This document shows, piece after piece, positions 6,132-14,084 of a DNA stretch of 19,991 nucleotides; position 1 is the stretch's first letter; each line of letters starts with the position of its first letter. The translations under genes and the position numbers were made by a program. Source of the stretch: an uncultured Collinsella sp. (GTDB taxonomy: Bacteria > Actinomycetota > Coriobacteriia > Coriobacteriales > Coriobacteriaceae); NCBI GenBank assembly GCA_900544235.1, contig UQUL01000036.1:1-19991 (forward strand). Reading direction: 5' to 3'. The notes under the pieces were generated by a model, which saw nothing but the letters and a program-made list of their open reading frames with translations, searched no databases and was not told the DNA's origin.

Positions 6132-7661
6132 ATGTCTAATGCACTTGGTCGCGACCTTGCAAAGCTGGTTGCTGCTGTTGACGCTGCCGCCTCTGAGTGC
6201 GGTCATGGCGCGTATGGCCAGCACTTCCATATTATGCCGCCGACGGGTTGGCTCAATGACCCCAACGGTCTTTGCCAGGCAGATGGCGTATTTCACGCGT
6301 ACTTTCAGTATGCCCCGTTTGATGTGAACGGCGGCGTCAAGATGTGGGGCCATGCTACAAGCCGCGACCTTATGAACTGGGAATATGTTGGTGCGCCGCT
6401 GCTTCCCGACGAGCCGTTCGACTGCCATGGCGTGTACTCGGGCTCGGCTTTGGTCGAGGACGGTCGCATTCGCGTGCTCTATACCGGCAACGTTAAGCTC
6501 CCCGACGCGGACGGCGTCTTTGACTATGTCAACTCCGGTCGTCTTGCCGACACCGTGTATGTCGAGAGCTCCGACGGACAGACGTTTAGCCAAAAGCGCG
6601 TGGTGCTGGCGTCCGAGGATTATCCCGAGGATTTGACCTGCCATGTGCGCGATCCCAAGGTGTGGCGTGACGTGGACGGGCGTTATCACATGGTGCTGGG
6701 CGCGCGTCGTCGCGTGGATGGCCCGCATGTCGATAGTCGATTTTGCGCCATGCACGGCGAGGGTGCCGGGCGCGATGTGGGCGAGATCCTGGTGTATGGC
6801 TCGGCCGATATGCTGAGCTGGGAGCTCGAGAGCCGTGTGTCTACGCCCGAGCGTTTTGGCTTTATGTGGGAATGCCCTGGCTATATTGAGCTCGATGCGA
6901 ATGGCGATACCGCTGCATTTTTGTCGTTCTCGCCCCAGGGCCTTGAGGGCGGTCGTTGGGATCGCGGCAATGTGTATGCCGCTGGCTACATGCCTGTATC
7001 GGGCGACATTACGGGTGGCAAGGACGCTTATGAGCTGGGCGAGTTCCGCCTGTGGGACGCCGGTTTTGACTTCTATGCGCCGCAGGAGTTCACGGCCGAG
7101 GACGGTCGCCATATTCTAATCGGCTGGATGGGCATGCCCGATGAGCCGACCTATAGCAACGCACCGACCGTGGTGTGCGGCTGGCAGCACTGCATGACGG
7201 TGCCGCGTGAGCTTACAGCCGGTGACGGCGGCGTGGTACTGCAGCAGCCGGCGCGCGAGATCGAGCGCCATTATGCCTCGGTGCGTGTGGGGGAGGGCTC
7301 GTTGGAGGTTGCCGGTGATACCTGCTTTGACGTTGTTGTTGACGGTGTCGATGGCGCGTTTACCGCGACCGTTGATGACGAGCTGAAGCTGGAGTTTGTG
7401 CCCGCCGAGGGCGAACTGCCCTCGCGCTTTGAGATGCGATTTACCGATGAGGGTCGCGCTTCTGCCGGCTGCGGTCGTACCGTGCGTTGGGAGCCCGTCG
7501 ACGAGGTTCGTAACGTGCGCATTGTCGGCGATGTCTCGTCGGTCGAGGTGTTTGTGAATGATGGCTCGCTCGTGTTTTCGACGCGCATCTATCCCGAGGC
7601 CTATGGCGTGACCGTTGATGCTCCGGGCACGAGCGTGAACTATCACACGCTCAACATCTAA
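6132..7661 (+). CDS. scrB: GH32 sucrose-6-phosphate hydrolase
   Basis: A 509-residue cytoplasmic beta-fructosidase without a signal peptide. All three GH32 motifs are present: WLNDPNG with the nucleophile Asp43, RDP with Asp174, and ECPG with the acid/base Glu247. The five-bladed propeller covers about residues 28-340 and a beta-sandwich the rest, ending at FVNDGSLVFSTRIYP. It cleaves sucrose-6-phosphate from the neighbouring PTS into glucose-6-phosphate and fructose. Free sucrose or short fructans are possible substrates. ATG 6132 has TTAGGA 7 nt upstream. It is the last gene of the sucrose locus and is followed by a strong terminator. Confidence 0.92.
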   Translation: MSNALGRDLAKLVAAVDAAASECGHGAYGQHFHIMPPTGWLNDPNGLCQADGVFHAYFQYAPFDVNGGVKMWGHATSRDLMNWEYVGAPLLPDEPFDCHGVYSGSALVEDGRIRVLYTGNVKLPDADGVFDYVNSGRLADTVYVESSDGQTFSQKRVVLASEDYPEDLTCHVRDPKVWRDVDGRYHMVLGARRRVDGPHVDSRFCAMHGEGAGRDVGEILVYGSADMLSWELESRVSTPERFGFMWECPGYIELDANGDTAAFLSFSPQGLEGGRWDRGNVYAAGYMPVSGDITGGKDAYELGEFRLWDAGFDFYAPQEFTAEDGRHILIGWMGMPDEPTYSNAPTVVCGWQHCMTVPRELTAGDGGVVLQQPAREIERHYASVRVGEGSLEVAGDTCFDVVVDGVDGAFTATVDDELKLEFVPAEGELPSRFEMRFTDEGRASAGCGRTVRWEPVDEVRNVRIVGDVSSVEVFVNDGSLVFSTRIYPEAYGVTVDAPGTSVNYHTLNI

Positions 7662-7699
7662 GCGATTCGTCGCATATCGGCGCTATACTGCAGCCGTTG

Positions 7700-7735
7700 C
7701 CCACGATGCGGGGAACACCCGCATCGTGGGTTTTT
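7700..7735 (+). terminator. Strong rho-independent terminator of the sucrose locus
   Basis: CCCACGATGCGGG (7700-7712) and CCCGCATCGTGGG (7718-7730) form a perfect 13-bp stem with a GAACA loop, followed by five T and then GTTTT. It lies 38 bp after the GH32 stop and just before the next gene. Confidence 0.93.
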
Positions 7736-7756
7736 GTTTTGAAGGGACGGTGCCGT

Positions 7757-8749
7757 ATGGGCGTACAGCAGCTAGAAGAGGCCTGGGCTTTGAGGGCCGG
7801 CGCGCGTGAGGCGCGTCTTGTTGCGGCCCCGCATGTGCCGGCAGCGCTGTCGCAGCTGGGGATTGTGCGTCCCGGTGACCGCCTGGTGGCCTTTGCGGAT
7901 GACTTTACCGAAGCATTTGCGCACGGCTTTGATGGCCGCGATGTTGCGCTGGCGGGCTCGCCGTCCGCCGATGCGTTTACCGCCGCGTCCGAGGTCTTTG
8001 ATGCTTCGTTTGATGCCGAGGGGCCGCACCTGTGGTGGTTCGTCAACTCCATCGGCGGGTTTGGACTGCGCGTGCCCGATCTGCGTACGCTGGGTCGAGC
8101 GGCTCGCGAGGCCCATGCGCTGCTGGTTGTGGACAACACCGTGGCGTCGGCTTTTGGCTGCGATCCGTTGCGCTTGGGTGCCGTGCTGTCGCTCGAAGCG
8201 CTCGACCGTGTGTGCGCCGGTAACGCTTCACGCAAGTTGGTTGCCGTATCGGTCGCGCGCTCGCAGCTCAGGCGCCATCGTGTGGATGCCGCGGCTGAGT
8301 GCGTGCACGTCCTGTTTGAGGGCTGTGGCTTGGGCAAGCTTGATTTGCCTACTGACGAGGCTGGTGTGCTGGAGCGCGGGCTGGACTCGCTCGATACCCG
8401 CATGCAGGCACACTTCGACCGCGCCCGTGCGCTGGCCGAGTATCTGGCCGCCAACGAGATGGTGCGCAACGTGCGCTATCCCGGGCTGAGTTCGCATCCC
8501 GACCATGCGGTTGCAACGGGAATCCTCGAGCACGGCTTTGGCCCGGCAGCTGAGTTTGATCTTATCGAGCGCAGTGCGGGCGATCTCTTTGATGCTTTGC
8601 CGGGGGAGTTCCGCACATCGCCGGCTGGCGGCGCAACGACGCGCCTTTCGGCCCCACGCGGCAAGCAGGGGAGCACCGTCCGCCTCTTCGCCGGCACCGA
8701 CGACCCCCTGGTCGTAGCGTCCGCCCTAGACAACGCCCTCCGTAAGTAG
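7757..8749 (+). CDS. Cys/Met-metabolism PLP-fold protein lacking the catalytic lysine
   Basis: A 330-residue protein related to cystathionine gamma-synthase/lyase enzymes. It has VVDNTVAS, the equivalent of the VDNT motif whose Asp holds the PLP ring. It also has the MQAHFDRARALAEYL helix, RNVRYPGLSSHPDH, and a C-terminal STVRLFAGTDDP like VRLSVGIED. The usual HSATKYLNGH segment reads LSLEALDRVCAG, so the PLP-binding lysine corresponds to Ala148. The tyrosine of the DDLYGGT loop is also missing (ADDFTEAF). It is shorter than the usual 380-400 residues. It is therefore probably not an ordinary PLP enzyme: a pseudoenzyme or a gene in decay, although the frame is intact. ATG 7757 has AAGGGA 9 nt upstream. 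Its stop lies inside the shared palindrome. Confidence 0.7.
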   Translation: MGVQQLEEAWALRAGAREARLVAAPHVPAALSQLGIVRPGDRLVAFADDFTEAFAHGFDGRDVALAGSPSADAFTAASEVFDASFDAEGPHLWWFVNSIGGFGLRVPDLRTLGRAAREAHALLVVDNTVASAFGCDPLRLGAVLSLEALDRVCAGNASRKLVAVSVARSQLRRHRVDAAAECVHVLFEGCGLGKLDLPTDEAGVLERGLDSLDTRMQAHFDRARALAEYLAANEMVRNVRYPGLSSHPDHAVATGILEHGFGPAAEFDLIERSAGDLFDALPGEFRTSPAGGATTRLSAPRGKQGSTVRLFAGTDDPLVVASALDNALRK

Positions 8750-8852
8750 CTAATTTGGGATGGGGCTTTTTTAGCTACCCAATGTTAATTTTGGCTATGA
8801 GTCAAGAATGCTCTGGATGGGTAGCAAAAAAAGCCCCGTCCCAAATTAGCTA
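8747..8852. terminator. Shared 106-bp palindrome at convergent gene ends
   Basis: Arms 8747-8781 and 8818-8852 are inverted repeats matching at 33 of 35 positions, around a 36-nt loop. Each arm starts from its outer end with TAGCTA, and this TAG is the stop codon of the gene on that side: the PLP-fold gene on plus and the regulator on minus. Inside each arm is a G-rich block followed by six or seven T. It most likely ends transcription from both sides, though the T-runs are within the arms and not after them. Confidence 0.7.
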
Positions 8853-9194
8853 CTCATTGATGCTTGCGATGAGGTCGTTTGCTTTGGTGGCAATGACCTT
8901 GTTTATGTCGGCCTGCAGCTCCTCGTAGGCCGCTATGGCTCGCTCTCCGGCGGGCGTGAGCGTGGATCCGCGGGCGCCGTCGCGCTCGATGAGCTTGCAG
9001 CCCAGCTGACCTTCGGCCTCGTTCACAATGCGCCATGCCTTGGAATACGCCATGCCCATGCTCTTGGCGGCGCGGTTGAGCGAGTGCTCGCGGGCAATAC
9101 CCTGCAGCAGCAAGACGCAGCCGTGGCCGAACACGCCCGGCAGATCCTTGTCGCACGCTTGAATGACCAACTTTGCCGTCGTCTTGTACTCCAT
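8850..9194 (-). CDS. ModE-like winged-helix transcriptional regulator (DNA-binding domain only)
   Basis: A 114-residue protein matching the N-terminal DNA-binding domain of ModE/LysR-type regulators. Features are GHGCVLLLQGIAREHSLNRA, the recognition helix AAKSMGMAYSKAWRIVNEAE, then GCKLIERDGARGSTLTPAGE, and a final helix. There is no molybdate-binding (TOBE/MOP) domain, so it may respond to something else or need a partner. ATG 9194 has GGAG just upstream; GTG 9203 would add three residues but leaves too little space to its GGGGAG. It is convergent with the PLP-fold gene and divergent from the IMP dehydrogenase gene. No molybdate transport or cofactor gene lies in the window, so its target is unknown. 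Confidence 0.8.
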   Translation of the reverse strand: MEYKTTAKLVIQACDKDLPGVFGHGCVLLLQGIAREHSLNRAAKSMGMAYSKAWRIVNEAEGQLGCKLIERDGARGSTLTPAGERAIAAYEELQADINKVIATKANDLIASINE

Positions 9195-9387
9195 GTGCTC
9201 CACGTCTCCCCGCTAAAGTGTTTGCTGGGCAAACGCAAAGCCTGCGTCAAACCCTCGTGTGCTCTTCTTAAAACATGCATTGTAGCAGTCAAAGTGCGTT
9301 AAGATACTTCCCCAGTATTGGGCGCCCAAGGTTGGGCTGGGTCCTACGAGGCCTGCAGCCGACCGGTCGCATGGAAAAAGGAGAAAC

Positions 9388-10899
9388 ATGGCTACGTTCT
9401 TTCCCGGTGAGTCCCACACGTTTTCTGAGTATCTGCTGGTTCCTGGTTACTCGTCCTCGCAGTGCATCCCCAACAACGTCTCTCTTAAGACGCCGCTGAC
9501 CCGCTTTAAGCGCGGTGAGAAGCCGGCAATCACCCTGAACATCCCCATGGTTTCCGCCATCATGCAGTCCGTCTCGGGCGTCGACATGGGTGTCGCGCTC
9601 GCTACCGAGGGCGGCTTGTCCTTTATTTACGGTTCCCAGAGCGCCGAGTCCGAGGCCGCCATGGTCAAGGCCGTCAAGGATCACAAGGCCGGCTTCGTTC
9701 AGTCCGATTCCACGCTGACCCCCGACATGACCATGGAGCAGGTCATCGAGCTCAAGGAGAAGACCGGTCACTCCACCATGCCGGTTACCGACGACGGCAC
9801 TCCCAAGGGTAAGCTCCTGGGCATCGTCACCAGCCGTGACTATCGTCCCAGTCGCGATGACCACCAGACGAAGGTCTCCGAGTTCATGACCCCGCGTGAG
9901 CAGCTCATCGTGGGTGACAAGAACATCAGCCTCAAGGTTGCCAACGATGTCATCTGGGACAACAAGCTCAACGCCCTGCCTATCGTCGACGACAATGATC
10001 ACCTCATGGGCATCGTCTTCCGCAAGGACTACGACAGCCACAAGACTAACCCCAACGAGCTGCTCGATAACGACAAGCGCTACATGGTCGGCGCCGGTAT
10101 CAACACCCGCGACTATGCCGAGCGCGTGCCGCTGCTCATCGAGGCCGGTGCCGATGTCCTGTGCATCGACTCTTCCGAGGGCTTCAGCGAGTGGCAGAAG
10201 CGCACCATCGAGTGGATCCGCGCTAACTATGGCGAGGACGTCAAGGTCGGTGCCGGTAACGTCGTCGACGCCGAGGGCTTCCGCTTCTTGGCCGACTGCG
10301 GTGCCGACTTCATCAAGGTCGGTATCGGCGGCGGTTCCATCTGCATCACCCGTGAGACCAAGGGCATCGGCCGTGGCCAGGCCACCGCGCTGATCGACGT
10401 CTGCCGCGCCCGTGACGAGTACTACGAGGAGACCGGTGTCTACGTGCCCGTGTGCTCCGACGGTGGCATCGTCTACGACTATCACATGACGCTCGCCCTT
10501 GCCATGGGTGCCGACTTTATGATGCTGGGTCGCTACTTCGCCCGCTTCGACGAGAGCCCGACCGAGCGCGTCAACGTCAACGGCCAGTACATGAAGGAGT
10601 ACTGGGGCGAGGGTTCCGCGCGTGCCCGCAACTGGCAGCGCTACGACCTGGGCGGCGCCGCGAAGCTCAGCTTTGTCGAGGGCGTCGACTCCTACGTCCC
10701 GTACGCCGGCTCCCTCAAGGACGGCGTGGGCGGTACGCTCTACAAGGTTAAGTCCACGATGTGCAACTGCGGTGCCCTCTCGATCCCCGAGCTCCAGGAA
10801 AAGGCACGCCTGACCCTGGTAAGCTCCACCTCCATCGTCGAAGGCGGCGCCCACGACGTAGTCGTCAAGGATTCCCAGCAGAGCGTCAGTTACCGCTAA
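9388..10899 (+). CDS. guaB: IMP dehydrogenase
   Basis: A 503-residue IMP dehydrogenase that converts IMP to XMP with NAD, the committed step to GMP. The barrel begins with MVSAIMQSVSG. A CBS pair is inserted at about residues 110-215 (HSTMPVTDDG, LNALPIVDDN). The catalytic loop reads GIGGGSICITRETKGIGRGQ with Cys319, a variant of the more usual GPGSICTTR. The flap ends in RARNWQRYD, which supplies the Arg-Tyr pair. This version occurs in many Firmicutes and Coriobacteria and is longer in the C-terminal flap than the E. coli type. ATG 9388 has AAGGAG 4 nt upstream. No guanine riboswitch is seen in the 184 bp before it. Confidence 0.93.
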   Translation: MATFFPGESHTFSEYLLVPGYSSSQCIPNNVSLKTPLTRFKRGEKPAITLNIPMVSAIMQSVSGVDMGVALATEGGLSFIYGSQSAESEAAMVKAVKDHKAGFVQSDSTLTPDMTMEQVIELKEKTGHSTMPVTDDGTPKGKLLGIVTSRDYRPSRDDHQTKVSEFMTPREQLIVGDKNISLKVANDVIWDNKLNALPIVDDNDHLMGIVFRKDYDSHKTNPNELLDNDKRYMVGAGINTRDYAERVPLLIEAGADVLCIDSSEGFSEWQKRTIEWIRANYGEDVKVGAGNVVDAEGFRFLADCGADFIKVGIGGGSICITRETKGIGRGQATALIDVCRARDEYYEETGVYVPVCSDGGIVYDYHMTLALAMGADFMMLGRYFARFDESPTERVNVNGQYMKEYWGEGSARARNWQRYDLGGAAKLSFVEGVDSYVPYAGSLKDGVGGTLYKVKSTMCNCGALSIPELQEKARLTLVSSTSIVEGGAHDVVVKDSQQSVSYR

Positions 10900-10904
10900 G
10901 CGGC

Positions 10905-10998
10905 TTTCCCAAGCACCGCACCTTGCCGTTCAAACCGTCGCTCGCGTACCAAAGTACGCGTCGCTCCTCTTTCACGGCAATCTGCGGCACTTGGAAAA
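10905..10998. repeat. REP-like interrupted palindrome after guaB
   Basis: Two 45-nt arms (10905-10949 and 10954-10998) flank a CAAA loop and match as inverted repeats at about 30 of 45 positions. The conserved blocks are CGCGTAC/GTACGCG at the tip, TTGCCGT/ACGGCAA, CCGCA/TGCGG and an outer CCAAG/CTTGG. The spacing of the blocks is exactly symmetric. The shape suggests a repetitive extragenic element; whether it recurs in the genome cannot be seen here. There is no T-tract after it. Confidence 0.6.
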
Positions 10999-11058
10999 CC
11001 CGACCATGCTTGGGCGGGTGACAATTAGTGGTTGATTCAAAACCGCGTTATTTAGATA

Positions 11059-11098
11059 AAGCGAGATGCCTGCAAGTCGCAGGCATCTCGCTTGTTGT
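11059..11098 (+). terminator. Rho-independent terminator between guaB and leuS
   Basis: AAGCGAGATGCCTGC (11059-11073) and GCAGGCATCTCGCTT (11079-11093) form a perfect 15-bp stem with an AAGTC loop, followed by GTTGT. The T-tract is mixed but the stem is very strong. It would separate leuS from guaB read-through. Confidence 0.75.
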
Positions 11099-11101
11099 AT
11101 T

Positions 11102-11110
11102 TGCTATCAT
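11102..11110 (+). promoter_or_regulatory. Possible extended -10 promoter for leuS
   Basis: TGCTATCAT fits an extended -10 (TGn plus TATCAT at 11105-11110). No good -35 box is found 16-18 bp upstream, where the terminator stem lies. Transcription would start near 11117, so the long leader hairpin at 11128-11246 would be in the RNA. Confidence 0.35.
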
Positions 11111-11127
11111 CAGTCAAGTTAACCTTA

Positions 11128-11246
11128 GGGTCGGTCGGCTTAGCTTTGTTCGCTACAAGTTCCGCACGCAAAGAAGAGCACTTAATGTGCTCTTCGTCTT
11201 GCGCAGGACTGTCCGCAGTAGCGAATAAAGCTAAGCCGACCGACCC
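11128..11246 (+). promoter_or_regulatory. Long inverted repeat in the leuS leader
   Basis: The 29-nt arms 11128-11156 and 11218-11246 are complementary except at one position. Inside is a second hairpin, GAAGAGCAC (11173-11181) with GTGCTCTTC (11187-11195), extended by CGCAA/TTGCG. Outside, CTTA and TAAG (11251-11254) can continue the stem after a 4-nt bulge, reaching close to the AAAGGAG ribosome binding site at 11258-11264. No T-box sequence is visible, so this is not a standard aminoacyl-tRNA synthetase riboswitch. A leader control element or an inserted palindromic element are both possible. Confidence 0.6.
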
Positions 11247-11269
11247 CAGCTAAGATTAAAGGAGCTGAT

Positions 11270-13846
11270 ATGTGCGATTGCACAGATCATAAGGACGAGA
11301 TCCCTGCCTACGACGCGCAGGCCATTGAGTCCCGGTGGATGAAGGCCTGGGAGGATTCCAACCTCTTTGCCGTCGACACCGACGACAGCAAGCCCAAGAA
11401 GTACGTGCTCGAGATGTTCCCGTATCCGTCGGGCGACCTGCACATGGGCCACGCGCGCAACTATACCATCGGCGATGCCATGGCCCGTCAGGCCCGCATG
11501 CGCGGCTACGACGTGCTGCACCCCATCGGCTTTGACGCCTTTGGCCTGCCCGCCGAGAACGCCGCCATCAAGCACAACACGCAGGCTGCTGCCTGGACGT
11601 ATAAGAACATGGACCAGGCGCTCACCACGATGAAGCGCATGGGCTTCTCCTACGATCTGGATCGCATGGTCAAGACCTGCAGCCCCGACTACTACCGTTG
11701 GGGTCAGTGGATCTTTGAGAAGCTGTGGGAAAAGGGCCTGGTCTACCGCAAGAAGAACCCGGTCAACTGGTGTCCTACCTGCAAGACCGTTTTGGCCAAC
11801 GAGCAGGTCACTGAGGGTAAATGCTGGCGCTGCGGCACCGAGCCTGAGAAGCGCGACCTTGAGCAATGGTACTTCAAGATCACCGAGTACTCCCAGGAGC
11901 TGCTCGACGACCTGGAGAAGCTCCCCGGCTGGCCCGAGCGCGTCAAGCAGATGCAGGCCAACTGGATCGGTCGCTCCGAGGGCGCCGAGGTCGACTTTAC
12001 CCTGTGCGACAAGGATGGCGAGCCCATCGAGGGCGATGAGGGCAAGATCACCGTCTTCACCACGCGTGCCGATACCCTTTTTGGCGTCTCCTTCTTTGTC
12101 CTGGCTCCCGAGTACGCCGGCCTGCACGAGCTCGTCGAGGGTACGGAGTACGAGGAGGCCGTCACCAAGATCGTCGAGGACTCCAAGCATATCTCTGCCG
12201 TCGAGCGTGCCCAAGGCACCCTCGAGAAGCACGGTGCCTTCACGGGCCGCTATGTGGTAAACCCCGTCAACGGCGAGAAGGTCCCCGTGTGGGTTGCCGA
12301 TTATGTCGTTGCCGACTACGGTACCGGTGCCGTCATGGCCGTTCCCTGTGGCGACCAGCGCGACTTTGAGTTTGCCCGTAAGTACGACCTGCCGATCGTG
12401 CCGATCATCCTGGACGATGACGATCGCGCTGCCGTCGAGGCCAGCGGCGAGACCATCGATACCTTCCATGCCGAGACCGTCGACTGGGATTGCGCCCACG
12501 CTGCCGAGGGCACGCTCGTCCAGTCCGGCAAGTACACCGGCATGCGCGGCGGCAAGCACTCCGAGGGCGAGGCTGCGATCGTTGCCGACCTCGAGGCCAT
12601 GGGCTGTGGTCGTCGCAAGGTCGAGTTCCGTCTGCGCGACTGGCTCATCAGCCGCCAGCGCTATTGGGGCAACCCCATCCCGGCCATCCACTGCGAGCAC
12701 TGCGGCATCGTGCCCGTGCCCGAGGATCAGCTGCCGGTGACGCTGCCCGAGAACCTGGATCTGGGCGCCGGCGAGACTCTCGCCGAGTGCAAGGAGTTCT
12801 ACGAGACCACCTGCCCGGTCTGCGGTCGCCCGGCCAAGCGTGAGACCGATACCATGGACACCTTCACCTGCTCCAGCTGGTATTACCTGCGCTATACCGA
12901 CCCGCACAACACCGAGCTGCCCTTCTCCCGCGAGGCGGCCGACCGTTGGATGCCCGTCGATAACTACATCGGCGGCATCGAGCACGCTATTTTGCACCTG
13001 CTCTACAGCCGCTTCTTTACCAAGGCACTGCGCGACCTGGGCCTGCTGAGCGTGGACGAGCCCTTCACCAACCTGCTGTGCCAGGGCATGGTCAAGGACG
13101 AGAACGGCGACACCATGTCCAAGTCCAAGGGCAATGTCGTGCCCCCGAGCTCGGTCATCGAGCCCTACGGTGCCGACACCATGCGTTTGGCGATCCTGTT
13201 TATCGCCCCGCCCGAGAAGGACTTCGACTGGGATCCCAAGGCCGTCGAGGGCGCCAACCGCTTTATCAAGCGCGCCTGGCGTATCGTTTGGCAGCTCGTC
13301 CAGTCCGGTGACGCCAACGTGGCCTTCGACAAGTCCGCGCTCGACGAGGTTGCGATGAAGCTCTATCGCGAGCGTCACCGCACCATCGCCAAGTGCACTG
13401 AGGACTTCGACCGCGGCCAGTTCAACACCGCGATCTCGGCCGTCATGGAGCTCGTCAACGCGGCGAGCGCCTACCTCAACGCCACCGAGGGTACCGCCCG
13501 CGACAAGGCGCTGTGCTACGGCGTGGCCAAGGACATCGTGAGCGTCCTTGCCCCCATCTGCCCGTTCTGGGCCGACGAGCTGTGGCACGAGGCGCTCGGC
13601 TGCGAGGGCAACGCCTACACCGCCGCCTGGCCCGATTTCGACCTGGCCGAGTCCGTTGAGGACACGGTGCAGATCGTGGTCCAGGTGCTCGGCAAGGTCC
13701 GCGGCCGCGTCGACGTTGCCCGCGATGCCTCCAATGAGGATATGCAGGCTGCCGCCGAGGCCGCCGTCGCCAAGTGGCTCGACGGCAAGACGGTCGTCAA
13801 GGCCATCTGCGTGCCCGGCAAGCTGGTCAACCTGGTGGTCAAGTAA
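11270..13846 (+). CDS. leuS: Leucyl-tRNA synthetase
   Basis: An 858-residue class I synthetase that charges tRNA-Leu. The HIGH signature is HMGH at residues 58-61, inside PYPSGDLHMGHARNY. A Cys4 zinc-like knuckle is at 168/171 and 185/188. The editing domain carries TTRADTLFGVSFFVLAPEY. A second cysteine set is at 475/478 and 515/518 (CEHC, CPVC). The KMSKS loop is TMSKS at 615-619, followed by GNVVPP. A C-terminal domain ends in CVPGKLVNLVVK. Length is normal for bacterial LeuRS. ATG 11270 has AAAGGAG 5 nt upstream. It is preceded by an unusual palindromic leader and followed by its own terminator, so it is probably transcribed alone. Confidence 0.97.
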   Translation: MCDCTDHKDEIPAYDAQAIESRWMKAWEDSNLFAVDTDDSKPKKYVLEMFPYPSGDLHMGHARNYTIGDAMARQARMRGYDVLHPIGFDAFGLPAENAAIKHNTQAAAWTYKNMDQALTTMKRMGFSYDLDRMVKTCSPDYYRWGQWIFEKLWEKGLVYRKKNPVNWCPTCKTVLANEQVTEGKCWRCGTEPEKRDLEQWYFKITEYSQELLDDLEKLPGWPERVKQMQANWIGRSEGAEVDFTLCDKDGEPIEGDEGKITVFTTRADTLFGVSFFVLAPEYAGLHELVEGTEYEEAVTKIVEDSKHISAVERAQGTLEKHGAFTGRYVVNPVNGEKVPVWVADYVVADYGTGAVMAVPCGDQRDFEFARKYDLPIVPIILDDDDRAAVEASGETIDTFHAETVDWDCAHAAEGTLVQSGKYTGMRGGKHSEGEAAIVADLEAMGCGRRKVEFRLRDWLISRQRYWGNPIPAIHCEHCGIVPVPEDQLPVTLPENLDLGAGETLAECKEFYETTCPVCGRPAKRETDTMDTFTCSSWYYLRYTDPHNTELPFSREAADRWMPVDNYIGGIEHAILHLLYSRFFTKALRDLGLLSVDEPFTNLLCQGMVKDENGDTMSKSKGNVVPPSSVIEPYGADTMRLAILFIAPPEKDFDWDPKAVEGANRFIKRAWRIVWQLVQSGDANVAFDKSALDEVAMKLYRERHRTIAKCTEDFDRGQFNTAISAVMELVNAASAYLNATEGTARDKALCYGVAKDIVSVLAPICPFWADELWHEALGCEGNAYTAAWPDFDLAESVEDTVQIVVQVLGKVRGRVDVARDASNEDMQAAAEAAVAKWLDGKTVVKAICVPGKLVNLVVK

Positions 13847-13875
13847 GCATTGCGCGCCTAGCTGACGCATAAAAG

Positions 13876-13911
13876 ACGAGGGGCGATCCGGTTGGGTCGT
13901 CCCTCGTTTTT
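13876..13911 (+). terminator. Rho-independent terminator of leuS
   Basis: ACGAGGGGCGATC (13876-13888) pairs along its length with GGTCGTCCCTCGT (13895-13907), two pairs being G-U, around a 6-nt loop. A run of five T ends at 13911. It lies 30 bp after the leuS stop. Confidence 0.9.
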
Positions 13912-13997
13912 CATGTACCTGTCCTGATGTCTGCGGTCAATTGTCCTATTCTTGTGGAGAAGCTGTGCGCACGCTGACCTGCAGATTCGTACTGTGC

Positions 13998-14026
13998 TTG
14001 CACGTTTCCGCAGCTATTGGTATAGT
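13998..14026 (+). promoter_or_regulatory. Promoter of the rimP-nusA-infB operon
   Basis: TTGCAC (13998-14003) and TATAGT (14021-14026) are 17 bp apart, and TGG before the -10 makes it extended. Transcription should start near 14033, about 70 nt before the rimP start and 20 nt before the attenuator hairpin. Confidence 0.75.
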
Positions 14027-14052
14027 TTGCTTGCAAATGAAGTTGTAATTGA

Positions 14053-14084
14053 AAGAAGTGGGGTTTCGGCCCCGCTTCTTTTTT
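14053..14084 (+). terminator. Attenuator-like terminator in the rimP leader
   Basis: AAGAAGTGGGG (14053-14063) pairs with CCCCGCTTCTT (14070-14080), one pair being G-U, around a TTTCGG loop and followed by T to 14084. It lies between the operon promoter and rimP, so it should stop part of the transcripts. The operon encodes NusA, which affects pausing and termination, so feedback control is plausible. Confidence 0.8.

Noticed and set aside
9204..9387. Guanine riboswitch before guaB
   Set aside because: No purine riboswitch core could be traced and no terminator precedes the start. A weak TAAGAT at 9300-9305 has no well-spaced -35 box.
9289..10854. 521-codon minus-strand frame opposite guaB
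   Set aside because: Shadow of the IMP dehydrogenase gene, produced by the same codon bias.
11128..11246. MITE insertion with target duplication
   Set aside because: The arms look like terminal inverted repeats, but no direct target duplication flanks them (CTTA on the left, CAGC on the right). Left open only as an alternative in the finding.
11100..11269. T-box riboswitch before leuS
   Set aside because: The conserved TGGNACCGCG T-box sequence and the Stem I features were looked for and are absent; the leader is a simple long palindrome.
11231..13870. 879-codon open frame on the minus strand opposite leuS
   Set aside because: It mirrors leuS over its whole length. High GC at third positions removes stops on the other strand; the translation is low-complexity Gly/Leu/Asp/Val and has no recognisable domain.
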